The notes under the pieces were generated by a model. The model worked only from the letters and a program-made list of their open reading frames with translations, ran no database searches and had not been told where the DNA came from. A stretch of DNA of 48,672 nucleotides. Origin: Welwitschia mirabilis. Lineage: Eukaryota > Gnetophyta > Gnetopsida > Welwitschiales. The stretch is from positions 200,712,107-200,760,778 of the forward strand of contig JBOZIK010000001.1 of NCBI GenBank assembly GCA_051453625.1. Direction: 5' to 3'. This document shows, piece by piece, positions 1 through 12,075 of the stretch (position 1 is the first letter of the stretch; each line of letters opens with the position of its first letter). The translations under genes and the position numbers were made by a program.

Positions 1-41
1 TTTTAGTCCTTAATTAGAATACTTATTCTTAAAACTGATCG

Positions 42-80
42 ATAATAATAATAACAACAACAACAACAACAATAATAATT
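42..80. repeat. AAT/AAC trinucleotide microsatellite
   Basis: A short compound microsatellite of AAT-type units, then about six AAC units, then AAT-type units again. It is visible directly and is ordinary plant simple sequence. Confidence 0.9.
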
Positions 81-3000
81 ATAAGAATTAATGATAAAAA
101 TAATTTTTAAGAATTATTTTGTTTTAAATACAAAATTAATGTAACTCCATGATTATGAAATTAATATAATCTTGTAACAAGACATTATAAGAAATTATAA
201 TATAGGTTAAGAAATTAAGAATAAGTTTTTTATTTCTAAAAAATTGTGACTTCTGAAGAAAGAAGTCTAAATATATGTGAGGAAATTATTTCTATGGAGG
301 GAATGTGATGTTAGTAGTATTTAAGTTTCATCTTCACAATAGTTTGTATTTTTCAATCTTAATCTATAAAGTCAATCATGTCTTCTTATCAGTATAAGTT
401 TTTTAATCTTTTTTATAAATTTTACTATTATTTTCATACTCAATAACATCATTCAAAACTTAGGATATTTTCTTATCTTGTGAATCTCAAGAAGATAGGT
501 TTGTATATGAAATATTTTCATGGTATCAATCATTCTCTAATGCCAAAAAACTTGTTCAAATAAATATAAATAGTAAGGTTAATATGTAATGATAAAATGT
601 GATATCAATACGACACAATGGATCTCAAGTCTATGACAAAAGCATGCAGTTGTATTATCTAAAATGTTATCAATAAAATTATGACAAAATAACATTTTTC
701 TATTTATCCTATTATTAAGAATGAATTAATAGGTTACATTAAAAAAAAAACTCAAATATATGGAATGAGATAGTTGTCTTAGTTCTGGAACTTGTTCATA
801 CATCCTTTCCTTATTTGTAGAAGTAATAGCATCCTCTCATTATAATTGTTGCAATTGTAATCCTTAACATAATTGAAGAAGGTAAGATAAGCCTTATTAG
901 AAATTAGACCTATGAAGCTATATATGTAAGACTTAGAGGAAATTTTTAAAATTGCAAGTAAAAAATAAAAAGCTATATATCTTCATGACCATGCTATAAG
1001 ATTTGAAATTCTATTTCTTTATGATAAATATTTTTAGAGATTTTATCTTAATGATGTTTGAGTCTTTTAATAGGATGTTGCTACATTATGAGGTGTGATC
1101 AAAGCATAAGCATTCTTTAATCCAAATTTAAGAACCAAAAATGCCCATGAATCATTAAAGTGTGGAGATGATTTGTGTTGGTCCTTGTAGGAAGAAATAT
1201 TAAAGAAGATAATTTTAGATATATATTCAAGTATTAATTTTTAAAAGATATTAACTGTACTTTTCATCAAAATGTTGGATAATGTTGAGTTTGTTTGGCC
1301 TTGTAATAAGACAAGGTTGAAACTTTTTTGAGATTCACCAAGATAGAAGTTCAAATAAGAATGTTTATAAAGTTATTGCTTCTATTTCAAACAAGTGATA
1401 TGTGTTTTATTATGCTCATGTAGAATGTCATAGATCTCATGTTTTCATTATAAACCTTAGCATTCTATTTAATGATTTTACAAGATTAAAGTAGTGTTAT
1501 AGAGAGGAACATACTGATATTGTCTACTCAAGTTGTTACAAATAGTTTTTTTTTTAATTTAGTTTTTGAGAATAAGGAATGAACTATAATTTATTTAATT
1601 ATGTGCATATATCATATTAACCCTTTGCATGAGTCCTAATGAGAATAATTTTCATTAGATATTCATACTCTATTGTCATCTTTTTTCATGCTACAAGTAG
1701 TGGTTTGATAGTCATCAATTTTGAGAATAAAATAGGACGACAGGAAACAATACATTATAAAATGATTTCCTAGTTTAAAAAAATCATCAAAATGCATCAG
1801 GCATTTTTCTAGTATACTAATTACATTATTTCATAAAATCCCATGGAATATACTTGTGGATATATTAGATGACTGAAACTCTTCAATGCTCTAGGTTCTA
1901 CATATTAACAAGTTGTCCATCTCTCATAGAAACACAATGGATACAAAAGAGAATTAACTTTAGAAATGTGCATTGGACATTAATAAGCTATCATAATATT
2001 AAGCACCATCTACACTAAAAAGGTTCTTTGGTATCATTGATTATACTTCTCTATCTCTTAAACCCATGATTTAATTAATATGACCCTTTTTTGCTATGCC
2101 GTATTTTATTGACCATTGTATTGTTAATGATAAAATAAGTTTCTATTATGAACATAACCAATGATGGAAAAAAAAGATGCTAAATTATATAAACCAAAAC
2201 CTCAAGATGCCATTAATATGGTCTTATAAATAATTAACAAAGAGAGTCCAAAGGACCTCCTCCATAAGGAAAATGTTGTTATGATATTTTTTATGAATTT
2301 TGATATTGAACTAATGTTGAATTTAGTTTAAATAAAAATGTGTAAAACTCTCAATAAAAAGTTCTGTCATGATCTTAAGAAGATTAAGGACTAAACTAAG
2401 GATTATGTAAAGAATCTCATAACTTTGAAGTGAATAGTTTGTTTTTGAAAAATTGATATATTGATTTAACCTATAAAGTCTTAAGGAAATATAAAAATGG
2501 AAAGCATGTTGTTAAATAAAAAAAAAGCATAAATAACAATTGTTATTCAAGTAACATAACATAAAAAACTATAGCAAATACATCACTAGGATGTAAACCC
2601 ATATCAATATATCTAGAATTAAGAACTTTTTATAAGTTTTTAATGATGATTTGTAACTATAGCATAGTGGATTAAAATATATATTAATTAGAATGTTGTA
2701 CTTCCCTGAGAATAATTTAAATGATATTAAATCTTAAAGGGTAATTATTAAATAATGAATTATAAAAATAATTAAGTAAGATTAGAATTCAATATTGTAA
2801 ATATAATGAAGGGTTCAGCAATGATAATACATAGCAATCAGAATATGAGATCTAGCTTATAATTAGTACCATATGTTGTAATCAATTCCCAATTCCACTT
2901 GCATGTAAATGATTATGATACTTATGTGATGGTTTTGATTCATTTCAATTGTAAAGACCAAGTAATATGAAAGATGCGAGTACTTATCAAGTATGAAAGG

Positions 3001-4191
3001 CCTCAATAATAAAGGAAACGATATGTAGAATCATGTAGATTGTAGATAAACATTAATAATAAGAAAAAACAATTAGGATGTAAAGGATCATTCTAGATTA
3101 ATTTCTTATTAAATATCAGTATCCCTAGATGCTGTAATAATGCCTTAATTGTAGCATTTTAATACATCTAAAGCTTCATACATTAAAGGACTAGCCTTTT
3201 AGCCTTCATGGCTCTAAGTAATCATGGAGACTTCTAGTGCAAAATCACAATGACAAAAAGTGATTATCAAAATTCAAACATGATTAAGGATATATATTCT
3301 TAAAAGGGTTTAACATATTACCAACCTAAGAAAGGGTTGACAAAATCTTAGGTAGAATATGTGGATGAAAGCATACTTATTTTGGATTATAATAGAAAAA
3401 TTTTTTAAATTAATCTTTGGCCTGTACTTAATATAGGTACAATTCAATAGGCAGTAACAATAATCCATTACAAGCTTAATCCTAAACTCCAAAGCATCAC
3501 TGCACTAATGGAGTTCATTGTGGCACAATTGGTAAGCTTCTTAGCATGATTTTAAGTTCCCATAGGTTTTATTTTTGCACATAGGTATATGCATCCATAA
3601 TAACTTAAAATAGCACAAAATGTAAATTTTAGAAATTTTACAGCATTATATGAGATCATATGTAAAATATGATAAATACGAATACCATGATAATAAAATA
3701 AAAATGATTAAGGGATATAAAAAATATAAAATTTATTTCAACACACTCTCACTAGCTTATTATTAGCCCTTAATAATACCAAAGAATATATAATTAGAAG
3801 GCATCGTATGCACAACTAGACATTGAACAAAATGTTTAAAAATTTATCACGATCATGTAAAAATATCACAAAATGCAAAAAGGATTAAAATTATTTTTTT
3901 ACACTATTTTTATGCTAATCTATGTAAAGTTGTAACATGAAATTGTTAAAGATTATGTGTACATAGTCTTCAACGTCCTTCACCTAGATATGGATAATTT
4001 TCTTATGTGAAATATATGTTTAAAAAATAAATGGAAATGCATGTTATAGATATGTGGGTACGGTTATTTATGTTATAGAATGGTCTTAACAAACCCAAAT
4101 GGTTTACTAAGTATTAGTAGTACATATCATAATAAAAAATGGATTAGAAGTATAAATAAATTCATAGATACATCTTAAAAAATACCATGAA
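81..4191. other. AT-rich intergenic DNA, nothing recognised
   Basis: Reading both strands I found no retroelement motif, RNA gene or credible exon. Frames are closed every few codons and CpG is rare, as in the decayed elements further right, so this is probably repeat DNA decayed past recognition by eye. The one 60-codon open stretch (3310-3492, minus) is hydrophobic, matches no family I know and is within chance expectation for this base composition. Confidence 0.6.
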
Positions 4192-4249
4192 GGGAAAAGG
4201 GAAAGAAGTATAGTGGCCAAGGGAAAAGGGAAAGAAGTATAGTGGCCAA
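4192..4249. repeat. Perfect 29-bp tandem duplication
   Basis: Two adjacent identical 29-bp copies, 4192-4220 and 4221-4249, purine-rich and ending in GTGGCCAA. Perfect identity inside heavily mutated DNA suggests a recent replication-slippage event or an assembly error. Confidence 0.9.
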
Positions 4250-7207
4250 CCTAATGGGCCAAACACGGAAAAGAAGAACCTAGAGGCCTAAATTACTATG
4301 GTTACATCATGTGTGGGATCTCTACATCTCCTTTTATATGCTTTTTTTATGCTTATACTATCCTTTCATTTCACTCCAAAATTTCTTAATCCATGATTTT
4401 TGTTTTAAAGACACATCCTATAAGAATTAATTATCTCTAGGTCATCTATTATCATGTAGGTTAAGGAGATGACTCACATGATGCATAATAAGATGACTAC
4501 CTAAGTGGTGTAGAGCAACCATGAGGAGAAAGAAGTAAATAATTAATAATAGATTGCTAGATAGGATTCATGCATTTTCCTATTTGCCTAAAGTCCTTAG
4601 TTGTAATCTGTCAAATATAATGGTAATCATAGACTAATGGATCTACTCCTAAATCCTCTATTGTAGTAGGGATTATAACTATGATAAGGCATGGCAAGAA
4701 TAAGATATTAATTTTCTTTATGACATTATCAACTCATCCATAATAGAATGAAACATATTATGCTAAGTCTTATAGAGCATGATATGCATGAAATAAATAC
4801 TAGTTTTATATACTTTCATGACATGGGTATTAGGATGAACATTACTAATAATCAATCTAAATGATGCTAGTTAGTTCTTACCAATATCCCTATCTCAATC
4901 TATTGATGCATCGTATGATAATTCTATATTAGTAGCTATAATACCTGTATCACTATTAGAAAAATAAAGTCTTTACGTATTATGGAGATAAGTGATTAAG
5001 GGGATGGAGTTAGAATAAATAATAAACTCTACTCCCTTAGCTAATATGCTAATCTTAGAACTACAACTCATCTTAGTATTTTCCCATGGTTGATAAATAA
5101 GCTTGGATAGGTAGTCGTTTATGTGATTATTTGTTTGAAGTAAGCAGTTTTAATAACGATCTAACAAAAACTTATGTAAAGGATGACATATATTACATNN
5201 NNNNNNNNNNNNNNNNNNNNNNNNNNNNNNNNNNNNNNNNNNNNNNNNNNNNNNNNNNNNNNNNNNNNNNNNNNNNNNNNNNNNNNNNNNNNNNNNNNTG
5301 TAACGGATGACATATATTACATGAAATAGTTCTCACATCCCATTGGTAACGTAGCTAACTGATTTTACCATCTTGATGCTCAATGATTTGCATAGAAAAT
5401 GTAAGAAAAAGTAAGAGAAATTACACTCATATTTCATCAGATCAAACAGTTGATAAGGTGTGTTGTCCTAGCAGTTGAAAAATTCAAGATTTTTTAGAGG
5501 AATTAATAAGGCTTAACATCATTTAGCACTTAGTCTTGTAACTTAAGATTCACAAAAATGAAAGATTTGGAAAAAATTTTAGTTCTTTTTATGATGAGAA
5601 AATCTTAATGGGAAAGTTAATTTTTAGGGATTTAAAATTTGATTTTTCATCCTAAAGTTCAAACTTAGTTTTTCTAAAAATAATAATATTGCTGGGAAAA
5701 TCTTGTAACATTTTTAGTTTATTTTCCATTATTCCTCATTAAACTATTTTAATAAAAAGCAATTATAAATAAGAATTAAAATATAATTTAAAATAAAATA
5801 ATTATAAAATTAAATTTAGCCAAAAACTAATAAATGGGGTCTAAAAACTAATTCTAATTTTAAATATTTATAAATAATATTAAAAAATTATTTTTATTAG
5901 AAAAAACTATAAATTAAAAATTCAAAACTATTTTAAAACAAAACAGTTATAACCACTAACAAAAAAATTATAACCACTAACCCAAAGGCATAACGTTAAG
6001 ATCCAAGAGCTTGAGATGCCGAAATAGGGAACATCCATGTGTCATGTGGAGGAGCCTGTGTGGAATTTTAAGAAGTATCCCATTCAACATGAAATTTCTT
6101 TGACTTGTATGGCAAACTAGCAAACTCTTTATGGTAACTCCTTGATGGATAATTCAAGAAGAAGTCACAGGATTGAGAGTTGAAATTTGCACTCATAGAT
6201 TAAATAAATTATTAAAGATTTATTTTAACATTATATCAATTTTATTTGCTACAAAATTTTATTTTATGCTCTATAAGTAGTTAGCTACTAGATTTTCTAT
6301 GGTATTTTAGACCATATCTTAAGTTCATGAAATGAATAAAGTCTTAGGTATAAACTCCTAAGTACTTCTTGTAATCTAGTGACTACTTGATGGAGCAATT
6401 AAATAGGGTAAGATTCCTAATTTCCTAAGGTAAAAAGGGGTAATGACACTATATGTTTAGTTTTTACTACATTTGTAAGAAATGAAATGAGAAAAGGTAG
6501 ATAATTTATTATTTCCAGTGAAGTTGACAATGTGACATCCTATAGGCCCATCATGATCAAGACTTTAAATTAGTCATGAAAAGATTTAATCATGACTCCT
6601 GATGTATACTATTGGTTGGTTGCATCATACCACTTAAGCCTTATCATTGACATGAAATATAAGTATCCTAAAAGAAAAAGAAAACTACAATCTAGATCCA
6701 ATAGTCATGTTCATAGGAAGGGAGAATTCGTATTCATAAAAAAACAATAGACGTCATAGCAAGTATTTCATAGACAAGATATGACTAGGTCATTATGCCC
6801 TTAGTAGATGGTACCCAACTACTAAATTGTTCCATCTCCTTCATAATGTAAAAATACTTACTTCTACAAAGAGAAACTATCCAATGTTTCATTGCTATGC
6901 ACATGAGATATGGTACAAATTACATCTCATTTTCAAAGCTAATTGCCCTTATTTTAGTTGGAATTAATCATTTTTATGCTGCATTTCTTTATAAATTAAG
7001 CTCTTTTTTTAAATATTTTGTTGCTCTTTAATCCCTCTTTTTCTTTTTTCTATTCTTTCTTTTTCCATGTGAAAGTAATTTTTATGGATTATACCAACAT
7101 AAGCTTCAATCTATTATGTGATCAATACAAAACAATAAAGATGGGAGCTAAGTTTGTATGCTCCATCAAGAAAGAAAGGTCAAATCTTTTAAGCCTTTGA
7201 TCATTAA
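4250..7207. other. AT-rich DNA, nothing recognised (contains one gap)
   Basis: No convincing coding or structural motif on either strand. If the Athila-like element to the right (minus strand) once continued leftward, its region 3' of integrase and its 3' LTR would lie here. I could not recognise a polypurine tract or LTR edge. Contains the 100-N gap at 5199-5298. Confidence 0.5.
5175..5322. other. Assembly gap with duplicated flanks
   Basis: N at 5199-5298 (100, a usual placeholder length). The 24 bases before it (5175-5198) recur immediately after it (5299-5322) with one mismatch. This is the pattern of two overlapping contig ends joined with a false gap. Confidence 0.9.
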
Positions 7208-7355
7208 TTTTGAAAGAATGGTAGTCTTTTANNNNNNNNNNNNNNNNNNNNNNNNNNNNNNNNNNNNNNNNNNNNNNNNNNNNNNNNNNNNNNNNNNNNN
7301 NNNNNNNNNNNNNNNNNNNNNNNNNNNNNNNTTTTGAAAGAACGGTAGTCTTTTA
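7208..7355. other. Assembly gap with duplicated flanks
   Basis: N at 7232-7331 (100). The 24 bases at 7208-7231 recur at 7332-7355 with one T/C difference, as expected for overlapping contigs or two haplotypes placed end to end. Confidence 0.9.
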
Positions 7356-7361
7356 GAGTGA

Positions 7362-7600
7362 TAATTTTGACAACACCATCAAAGCTAAACTTCTAAGACT
7401 ATCAAAGAGCCACTCCATTTAGACATATATTTCCCATGAAATTTATGAATTCCAAAGTCACAAAGTAAAACCAAATCATTAGGCTCAAAATTTTTCCTAA
7501 AAGTGTTTGTTTATTATAGAAAATATTTCATTCTCTCCTTAGAACTTTTTATGTCCTCATAATCCTACTTTCAAATTTCTTTTATCTTATTTAGGCTTAA
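7362..7600 (-). pseudogene. Integrase C-terminal (GPF/Y-like) fragment, sense arm
   Basis: Read on the minus strand this gives a frame resembling the end of Athila/Tat integrase: a Lys/Glu-rich helix, then 'FEPNDLVLL', 'HKFHGK' and 'KWSGSLIVLEV'. The last matches the usual 'RWSGPFVVxEV' of the GPF/Y module. In intact elements this module follows the catalytic core and helps in DNA binding and target choice. Several stops are present and no start or catalytic core is attached. Confidence 0.8.
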
Positions 7601-8318
7601 NNNNNNNNNNNNNNNNNNNNNNNNNNNNNNNNNNNNNNNNNNNNNNNNNNNNNNNNNNNNNNNNNNNNNNNNNNNNNNNNNNNNNNNNNNNNNNNNNNNN
7701 NNNNNNNNNNNNNNNNNNNNNNNNNNNNNNNNNNNNNNNNNNNNNNNNNNNNNNNNNNNNNNNNNNNNNNNNNNNNNNNNNNNNNNNNNNNNNNNNNNNN
7801 NNNNNNNNNNNNNNNNNNNNNNNNNNNNNNNNNNNNNNNNNNNNNNNNNNNNNNNNNNNNNNNNNNNNNNNNNNNNNNNNNNNNNNNNNNNNNNNNNNNN
7901 NNNNNNNNNNNNNNNNNNNNNNNNNNNNNNNNNNNNNNNNNNNNNNNNNNNNNNNNNNNNNNNNNNNNNNNNNNNNNNNNNNNNNNNNNNNNNNNNNNNN
8001 NNNNNNNNNNNNNNNNNNNNNNNNNNNNNNNNNNNNNNNNNNNNNNNNNNNNNNNNNNNNNNNNNNNNNNNNNNNNNNNNNNNNNNNNNNNNNNNNNNNN
8101 NNNNNNNNNNNNNNNNNNNNNNNNNNNNNNNNNNNNNNNNNNNNNNNNNNNNNNNNNNNNNNNNNNNNNNNNNNNNNNNNNNNNNNNNNNNNNNNNNNNN
8201 NNNNNNNNNNNNNNNNNNNNNNNNNNNNNNNNNNNNNNNNATATTTCATTCTCTCCTTAGAACTTTTTATGTCCTCATAATCCTACTTTCAAATTTCTTT
8301 TAACTTATTTAGGCTTAA
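7523..8318. other. 640-N gap with 78-bp duplicated flanks
   Basis: N at 7601-8240. The 78 bases before the gap (7523-7600) recur right after it (8241-8318) with one mismatch. The right copy then runs straight into the hairpin loop, so the real sequence is probably continuous with no missing DNA. The hairpin itself probably confused assembly here. Confidence 0.85.
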
Positions 8319-8433
8319 TGCCATAAAGTTCTTTCTTCTTTAAGTCCAATTAAAAAAAAACATTTTTTTCCAAGAAGATACCAACAAAGAGTCTATAGAA
8401 TTGGACTTAGAAGAAGACAGAGACTTTAGAGCA

Positions 8434-8668
8434 TTAAGCCTAAATAAGTTAAAAGAAATTTGAAATTAGGGTTATGATAACACAAAAAGTTCTAAGGAGA
8501 GAATGAAATATTTCCATAATAAACATACACTTAGGAAAAATTTTGAGCCTAATGATTTGGTTTTACTTTGTGACTTTGGAATTCATAAATTTCATGGGAA
8601 ATGTATGTTTAAATGGAGTAGCTCTTTGGAATTTTAGAAGTTTAACTTTGATGGTGTTTTCAAAATTA
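8434..8668 (+). pseudogene. Integrase C-terminal fragment, inverted arm
   Basis: Plus-strand copy of the 7362-7600 fragment, with the same 'FEPNDLVLL' and 'IHKFHGK' motifs. It lies opposite to the RT and RNase H beside it, so it is the product of an inversion, not part of a readable polyprotein. Where the sense arm has TGG for the Trp before 'SG', this arm has TAG, another G-to-A stop. Confidence 0.8.
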
Positions 8669-8815
8669 GGAGTGTGATTAAGTTAAGGACCAGTAAGAGA
8701 TTTACTTGTGTAAGACATAATGTAAAGTTTCTTATCTTTCCTTTATCAAAGCATCACTTCAAGGCATAATCACTTACATCAAGTATTAATTCAAAAGATA
8801 GATATCAATTGGCAA
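8669..8815 (-). pseudogene. RNase H fragment of the Athila-like pol
   Basis: Combining two minus-strand frames gives 'LDVSDYALEVML', then 'RKDKKLYIMSYTSKSL' and a remnant of the 'LNYTTTEKE' helix. This matches the start of plant Ty3/gypsy RNase H, where the first Asp is a metal ligand. It stops exactly where the inverted integrase arm begins (8668), which marks the rearrangement breakpoint. Confidence 0.7.
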
Positions 8816-9084
8816 GTTATCAGATAAGAATCGAGGCTAGTGTCTTTTTTAAAGTGCTAAAAGATTTTCCACATTCTTCATTTCACTTAAAATTAAAATT
8901 TTTGTGAAGAAGTTCACACATAAGTCAAACAATTTTATCAAAGTTTGGTATAAGTATTCTATAAAATCTTATCCTATGAGTGATGTCACATTTGTCATAA
9001 TTTTACTAGTTTATAGATATTTAATTGTTTATATCTTTGGAGGGTTAGTTTTCATGGTTTCTTTTGAAACTATCTATTGTAGAA

Positions 9085-9780
9085 AGAATGCTTAATAAAC
9101 CATAAATTGACATTTTTCATAACATAGGACAAGGTTAGTTTCAAAACATCTAATCAAAATGTTTTCAAAGTTGTGAAGTCATTAACCAAATGTATCATTA
9201 AAGACATAAAATTCATTCTTAACTTCTATGCAATTTCTTGTAAGGTCTTAAAATATTCATATCATACATAATTGAAGAGTAACATGGGCATTACATAATT
9301 TAAAAACCATCTTTTGATAAGAAATGTTCCAATGGGGCATGCGAAAATTGTTTTCTCTTTATTTTTAGAGGTGAATTTTACTGGGTGGTATCCAAAGTAA
9401 TTATCTACGAAGGACTAGCGTAAGTGACTTAAGATTTCTTTTAAGATTTGGTTAATGAAGAGTAATGGGAAAATTTTCTTTTTTATGACAACATTAAAAT
9501 TTCTTAAGGTCTATAAACGTTCTCCATCTAGTAGGCCATCTCGTCTCCATTCTTAACTTTCACTATGATTCCATATTGGTTTACCACTTAATGTGTAGGA
9601 TGTATGCATTCACTCTTATTGAAGGGATACATAATTCCTATGCTTAAAGTTTTAAGTAGTTTGTGTGCTACCACTTCTTCCATGTTTGGATTAAGTCTTC
9701 TTTGACTGTCCACTATAAATTGAACATTTTCTTTCATCTTGTATGTGCATGACTTAGGGTTTATTCCTCTAAGATAGGTA
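9085..9780 (-). pseudogene. Reverse transcriptase of the Athila-like element
   Basis: Minus-strand reading with frameshifts shows, in order: the linker before RT ('INPKSCTYKMKENVQF'), 'RRLNPNMEEVV', 'GIMYPFNKSECIHPTH', a decayed 'WRxxIDLRNFN', 'IFPLLFINQILKEILSH', 'EKTIFACPIGTF', and finally 'DTF...LHNFENILIRCFETNLVL..EKCQFMV'. These are the consecutive blocks of Athila/Tat RT. The catalytic region is damaged and several stops sit where TGG, CAA or CGA codons are expected. It is dead. Confidence 0.85.
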
Positions 9781-10540
9781 TAACATTTTTATACTTAAGT
9801 TGAATAAGATTGGTCTCATGGTTGGATTTTAAAAGGCTAGAAATGACTGTGAAATTGCTAACAAAAACAAGGCATTTATACTTATGAAAAGTTAAGTCAT
9901 AAAAAGTATTTTGTTTTGTGACCTTGATCATGAGTTTGAAGAGAATTGTTAACAGTATCATTAACAAAAGATACACTTCTAAAATAAACATCATGACCAA
10001 ATTCAAGACAAGCAACACTTCAAACAATTTGCATAAATACAAATTATTGATATCTTTAACTCAATAATAGAATTAAAATGTAAAGTTGATTAAAAACCAA
10101 CCAAAAAGGTTATCCTAGAAGCACAATCAACTAGAAAGTTATGTCTTCATATGAAAAAAATAAAGACGATGATAAAAGAAAAGATCATGATATTTAACTG
10201 TGAACTTATAATATTGAAATAGGGATCAAGATCTAGTAGGAAATCACTAGAACAATTCAATATCAATGTACTAATATTATGAATGCATCTCACTAAGAAT
10301 GTTTCACATGTTTGTTTTTCTTTCTTCTCTTTCTTTCCTTTCCTATTTTTTTTTCTTTCCCATTGTATTAGAAACTAGAACAGTGTGCATGGTTTTTTCC
10401 CTAAAGAAAACATCCCCTCCACATTATCCATATGATCGATATCCTTTTATATGAGTTATAAATATTTAGAGAATTCATTTAGACAATTACCAATCATCAA
10501 ATGTCATAATAATTACTAGATAACATTAAACCTTACACAT
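9781..10540. other. Region upstream of the Athila-like RT, no firm call
   Basis: By position on the minus strand this should hold the protease-RT linker or protease of the element. A 93-codon open stretch (9761-10042, minus) runs into the recognised RT linker in another frame but shows no protease DTG/DSG motif. A pyrimidine-rich run lies at 10313-10361. Nothing else recognised. Confidence 0.4.
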
Positions 10541-12075
10541 TCTAATCATGCATCTTTAACTCTTCTTTGTAACATCTTTTATGGCAAGAAAAAAGAATGC
10601 TCTTGCAACATTTTTCCTTTTTATCTTTGTAGAGTGCTTTTGAATTTGTTATTGAAACCTTTGCAATTCTAAGAATGAATGTTGTTTTTTTTTTCTTTTT
10701 TTGCCCCCAAAGACCATTTACTTCTACTAATGGACATGAGCGCTCCATTAATTATTGATAACATTTTCTTCCATTCCTCAATCTTACTAACATAATATGT
10801 TATATATTTAAAGATTTTTACTATCTTGTTCAATAATTCCTCATTCTTGCTCCACTAATCAGTTCCTTGTATTTCATTTTGATTTTTATACCTTTTCAAA
10901 TCCTCCTTAAAATTCAAGTTCTTGTTATTAAAAAATCTTTTTGCTTTCAAGATTCATCTCCAATTTGCATTTTTTAGAGTTTTTCCATTGGGTTCATTAA
11001 GAACTTCATTAGCCATATGCTCTAGGTTCTCTTATTGTCTTGCTACAATATAACAAATTAACATGTGTATCAAAAGTCTATTTTTTGTTAATGTAACCCT
11101 GTGAAAATAGCCAACCTAGTTTATTCACATAAATCTTCAAGTTTGATATTGACTCTAAGAACTTTCTTTGAATAAGTTTATCTTTACCTTTTTTGGGTCG
11201 TACTATTTTGTTTCTAAACATTCCTTTCAAATCCTTATAGTTTTCATGCATATGTTGCATCTTACCAACTCTCATTGTGTTGTTAGTCTTCCATATGATA
11301 AGTTTAGAAGTTCTACATATTTCTCACTATTCATTTTATAAAAAAAATTATTAATGTGGAAATCCATTTGGAGCAAGTGGGAATTTGCTCTTACAAGGTC
11401 AAATTCTTGAAAATTCAAGAATTTCTGCCCCATCTTATCTCCTTTACCAAATCCACATCCTTCATCTAGATTCCAATCCACTTTTAAACTTCTTCATTCA
11501 AATGTCCATATCTAGAGCTTGTTTTTTCCTCCAACATACTTCACATTAGATGATTAATCAAGTTGGAAACTTCTTCGTAGTGCAGTTACTTCGTCNNNNN
11601 NNNNNNNNNNNNNNNNNNNNNNNNNNNNNNNNNNNNNNNNNNNNNNNNNNNNNNNNNNNNNNNNNNNNNNNNNNNNNNNNNNNNNNNNNNNNNNNTTCGT
11701 AGTGCATTTACTTCGTCTTAGATAGACCCTTTGATACTGAGTTTTTCCCTTTCCAACAAAATATTATCTACACTCAACCTATTATCATTTTGCTTTCCAC
11801 AATTTTTCTTCAACCCATGTCTTTATCTGTTTGTTCAAGCTTTTATCAATTTCCTATTTCTTTAGCTTTCTCACAGCTTCAGTCACTATCTTGTGCAAAA
11901 GTTAAATTATTTCCTCCTACGCGTGATATCTACTAATTTGATCACCTACTTAATTGTTGGCATCCCAGTAATCAATCCTAAAAAAAAGATATCTCCATAT
12001 TAATTTGCATAGCATCATATCGATCTAGTCATCTATAATGTGCTCCATTCCTTTATCAAGTTTAGGTATTGACAT
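10541..12075 (-). pseudogene. Decayed reading frame of unknown identity
   Basis: From an ATG at 12075 one minus-strand frame keeps protein-like composition for about 380 bases, interrupted only by in-frame TAG, TAA and TGA. It begins MSIPKLDKGMEHIIDD and continues through a Lys/Glu-rich, probably coiled-coil stretch to the gap at 11695. Beyond the gap two open stretches follow (11481-11272 and 11275-11078), then a Lys/Asn-rich tail to about 10.54 kb. I recognise no family. Position, upstream of the Athila-like RT on the same strand, would suit a gag or an extra ORF of that element. A decayed host gene is the alternative. Confidence 0.35.
11574..11717. other. Assembly gap with duplicated flanks
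   Basis: N at 11596-11695 (100). The 22 bases at 11574-11595 recur at 11696-11717 with one mismatch. It interrupts the unknown minus-strand reading frame, which may in truth run straight through. Confidence 0.9.

Larger units (their letters stand above)
7362..8668. repeat. Large inverted repeat (hairpin) of integrase-tail sequence
   Basis: The left arm, 7362-7600 plus 8319-8350 once the false duplication 8241-8318 is collapsed, is the reverse complement of the right arm, 8400-8668. By eye identity is above 90 percent, higher than expected between two independently decayed copies. The loop between 8350 and 8400 is about 50 bases and A-rich. A read-through transcript would fold into a hairpin with arms of about 270 bp. 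It separates RNase H from the integrase tail, so it arose by a local inverted duplication with loss of the sequence between. Confidence 0.85.
7362..9780 (-). mobile_element. Athila/Tat-type Ty3/gypsy retrotransposon fragment (pol)
   Basis: Minus-strand order from right to left: reverse transcriptase (9780-9085), RNase H start (about 8815-8669), a reversed copy of the integrase C-terminus (8668-8434), then the integrase C-terminus in sense (7600-7362). The 'RRLNPNMEEVV' entry into RT and the 'PNDLVLL...WSG' integrase tail are typical of plant Athila and Tat lineages. The rest of RNase H and the integrase catalytic core are missing, replaced by the inverted duplication. I found neither LTRs nor a primer-binding site. 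All domains carry stops and frameshifts. Confidence 0.8.

Noticed and set aside
7018-7200. 60-codon plus-strand ORF with a Phe-rich start
   Set aside because: The Phe/Ser run comes from a T-rich simple stretch. No domain.
7587-8249. Apparent 220-codon open frame on the minus strand
   Set aside because: Nearly all codons are Ns of the gap. No sequence supports it.
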